From a bacterium SCSIO 12741 (GTDB lineage: Bacteria; Bacteroidota; Bacteroidia; Flavobacteriales_G; Salibacteraceae), in the NCBI GenBank assembly GCA_024398055.1, contig CP073749.1, positions 4,278,594-4,342,593 on the forward strand: DNA of 64,000 nt. The letters run 5' to 3'. The translations under genes and the position numbers were made by a program. Position 1 is the stretch's first letter; every line of letters starts with the position of its first letter. This document shows, in pieces, positions 62,398 to 64,000 of this stretch. Under the pieces are notes generated by a model, which worked only from the letters and a program-made list of their open reading frames with translations, ran no database searches and was not told the origin of the DNA.

Positions 62398-62621
62398 CTG
62401 ATGTCAACAACAACTCAACCATCACACAGGCTCAAGTTACTACCATCCAAAACATTAGATTTCAATCTACCGCACAAAATCCAAATTGCTCCTCGATCAA
62501 TGGTGGAAGCATTAACCTGAGCGCTTCAGGTGGAAATGCCCCTACACTTTTAGCTGGAGCACGGGTGAGTCATCATCTTCGATTAACAATCTTTCCAGTG
62601 GATCTTACTCCGTTACCGTAA
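62309..62621 (+). pseudogene. Second segment of the HYR/SprB protein
   Basis: A continuation in another frame holds SprB-type repeats ([57 protein letters not shown]). It ends at a second shift near 62553. Restoring one T there changes CCT ACA to CCT TAC and gives NAPYTFSWSTGESSSS, again in the SprB pattern. Treat it as part of the same gene. Confidence 0.75.
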
Positions 62622-64000
62622 CAGATTCTACCGGTTGCTACCATGACACTTCCTTTACCCTGAGCGGTCCTGCATGCTGCAATGTGACAGCTGCTGGTAC
62701 TATTGGAAACGATCAAAACAATTGCGGCGCTTTCGACCCAACAACGATTAATAGCCTTACTCTTCCTACCGGTGGACAAGGATCGCTGGAATATGTGTGG
62801 TTGATGAGCGACACATTGGTTCCCAACACTTCAGGAAATCCGCATTGGAAAATTATTCCAGGTGCCACTGGCGACAGCTATGATCCAGGAATGCTAACCG
62901 AAACAACTTATTTCATCCGTTGTGCTCGCAGAAGTGGCTGTTCAGAATACGTTGGGGAAAGTAACGTGGTAACCATTGCTGTTAATGGGTCCCCTACTCT
63001 AACTTTAACTCCTTCTAACCCTTCTTGCCCTACCACAGCTGATAGTACGACTACTTGTTCTATCGCACCTTGGAAAGCAAGCAGTCACGCAGGCTGGATC
63101 AAAAGCCTACCAGGAGCAAGCGATCCAAAGTACGTGTTTGCCAACAATTCAGGTAAACTTCAACAATTCCCTAATGGGACGGCAAGAATCACCGGTATTT
63201 TGGTCAACACTACAGATACTTCCAGTAAATGGTCTGTGGATGTTCATTTTTCCAATGGCATGAATTGGACCAGTTGGTCTGCTTTGGGCCGCTTGTACAA
63301 AGACGAACATAACAAAGTAGGTAATCACTACCTCGATTGGACCTACTACGTGATGGATACCAGCAAGACCAATGCCTTTACCGGATTAGGGTCAAATGCG
63401 GGTGAAGTACTCCTGCTAACGCACAGACCATCGAATCTAAAATATGGCCTACAGGTTGGAATGGCCGCCAACAGCAAGGATGCAGACTATGGGTTCTCTT
63501 GTTGGTTTGACTACTCTTCGATCAACGGTAGCTATAGTGGTATTGGAGATTTCAATGCTGATATTTCCTGTTCTTCAGCCCCCGCCTTCAACGGAACGAT
63601 AACCGCCCAGGCTTCATCAGGGCAATCTCCTTATACCTTTATCTGGTCCAATGGAAGCACGGGAAGCACCCTTAGTAACGCAGCTGCAGGATCTTACTCA
63701 GTTACCGTAACCGATGCTAACGGATGTTCCTCACAGCAATCGGCCACCCTTACCTTACCTACTTGTTGTAATGTAACAGCAGCTGGAACCATATCTGGCA
63801 ACCAGAGCAACTGTGGCCCATTTGATCCTTCATCAATCAACAATGTAGCCCTCCCAACAGGCGGGCTTGGATCGTTGGAATATGTGTGGTTGAAGAGCGA
63901 CACGCTTGTACCAAATACCCAAGGTAACCCTCATTGGAAAATGATCGCTGGTTCGAACAGTGCAAGTTACGATCCTGGTATGTTGACGGAGACTACCTAC
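62554..64000 (+). CDS. Third segment of the HYR/SprB protein, running off the window
   Basis: Open to the right edge (about 480 codons). It contains SprB-type repeats (SVTVTDSTGCYHD; PYTFIWSNGSTGSTLSNAAAGSYSVTVTDANGC) and two copies of an approximately 80-residue unit CCNVTAAGTI...NCGAFDP...GSLEYVWLMSDTLVPNT...SYDPGMLTETTY (from 62675 and 63764). Between them lies a WKASSHAGWIKSL to YGFSCWFDYSS block of unknown fold. It is probably a gliding-motility-type adhesin or a T9SS cargo, with the sorting domain further downstream. Confidence 0.75.
62675..64000 (+). repeat. Duplicated CCNVTAAG units in the SprB-like gene
   Basis: Copies at 62675-62912 and 63764-64000 (the second is cut by the window edge) encode almost the same residues (LPTGG.GSLEYVWL, NPHWK, SYDPGMLTETTY). 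Confidence 0.7.

Overview
This 64 kb window comes from the chromosome of a member of the Bacteroidota, probably a free-living or marine member of the Flavobacteriales or a close relative. The support is several secreted proteins with type IX secretion (T9SS) C-terminal sorting domains, lipoproteins with Bacteroidota lipoboxes, promoters of the Bacteroidota type (TTG/TTTG near -33 and TAnnTTTG near -7), HmuY-type heme proteins, a CusA-TolC fusion pump and a LexA-like/DnaE/DinB mutagenesis cassette. No rRNA, tRNA, CRISPR array, insertion sequence or prophage was seen.

Layout. 1-8.2 kb: secreted proteins on the minus strand (a partial subtilase, a tail-collar protein with NEIQ repeats, a short T9SS protein, a SnoaL-like protein, a large propeller/T9SS protein) and a hairpin-rich gap at 4.9-5.25 kb. 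8.4-14.6 kb: a DUF2306-like membrane protein, then dinB and a DnaE2-like polymerase, divergent from a LexA-like repressor over a palindromic operator. 14.7-21.2 kb: a DUF1223 protein and a spondin-domain lipoprotein, an OmpR-type two-component system whose likely direct-repeat operator also lies before the spondin gene, an ECF sigma factor with a small membrane protein, and a LytTR regulator paired with a propeller sensor kinase (21.5-24.5 kb).

24.6-33.1 kb: a membrane protein and a degenerate NarL-type regulator, then a tightly coupled heme/iron operon: T9SS-secreted HmuY-like protein, CbiX-like chelatase apparently made as a lipoprotein, FMN-binding/4Fe-4S membrane protein, TonB receptor with heme-receptor motifs, and an HmuY-like lipoprotein. 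The regulator gene and the operon share two kinds of upstream sites. 33.2-38.9 kb: a secreted protein of unknown function, a di-heme peroxidase and small metabolic enzymes.

38.9-42.6 kb: an RNA-repair operon, rtcB-prfH, translationally coupled to an unknown basic protein and followed closely by a TPR protein. Its upstream region has two palindromes, a 10-codon ORF with a strong Shine-Dalgarno sequence, and competing hairpins that look like a transcription attenuator. 43.7-49.8 kb: a metal-efflux operon (CusB-like adaptor, CusA-TolC fusion, His-rich protein). 49.9-61.4 kb: Dps, an AraC-type membrane regulator, a zincin-like lipoprotein, a patatin with an inserted membrane domain, an endonuclease I-lamin tail protein, a DEAD-box helicase and a DUF962 protein. 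61.6 kb to the end: a large secreted HYR/SprB-type protein, cut by the window edge.

Four apparent frameshifts (near 27655, 57752, 62306 and 62553) can each be repaired by adding one base. This suggests a bias towards single-base deletions in the assembly rather than four independent pseudogenes. The strongest candidates for undescribed biology are the attenuator-controlled rtcB-prfH-X-TPR operon and the chelatase-lipoprotein heme operon.
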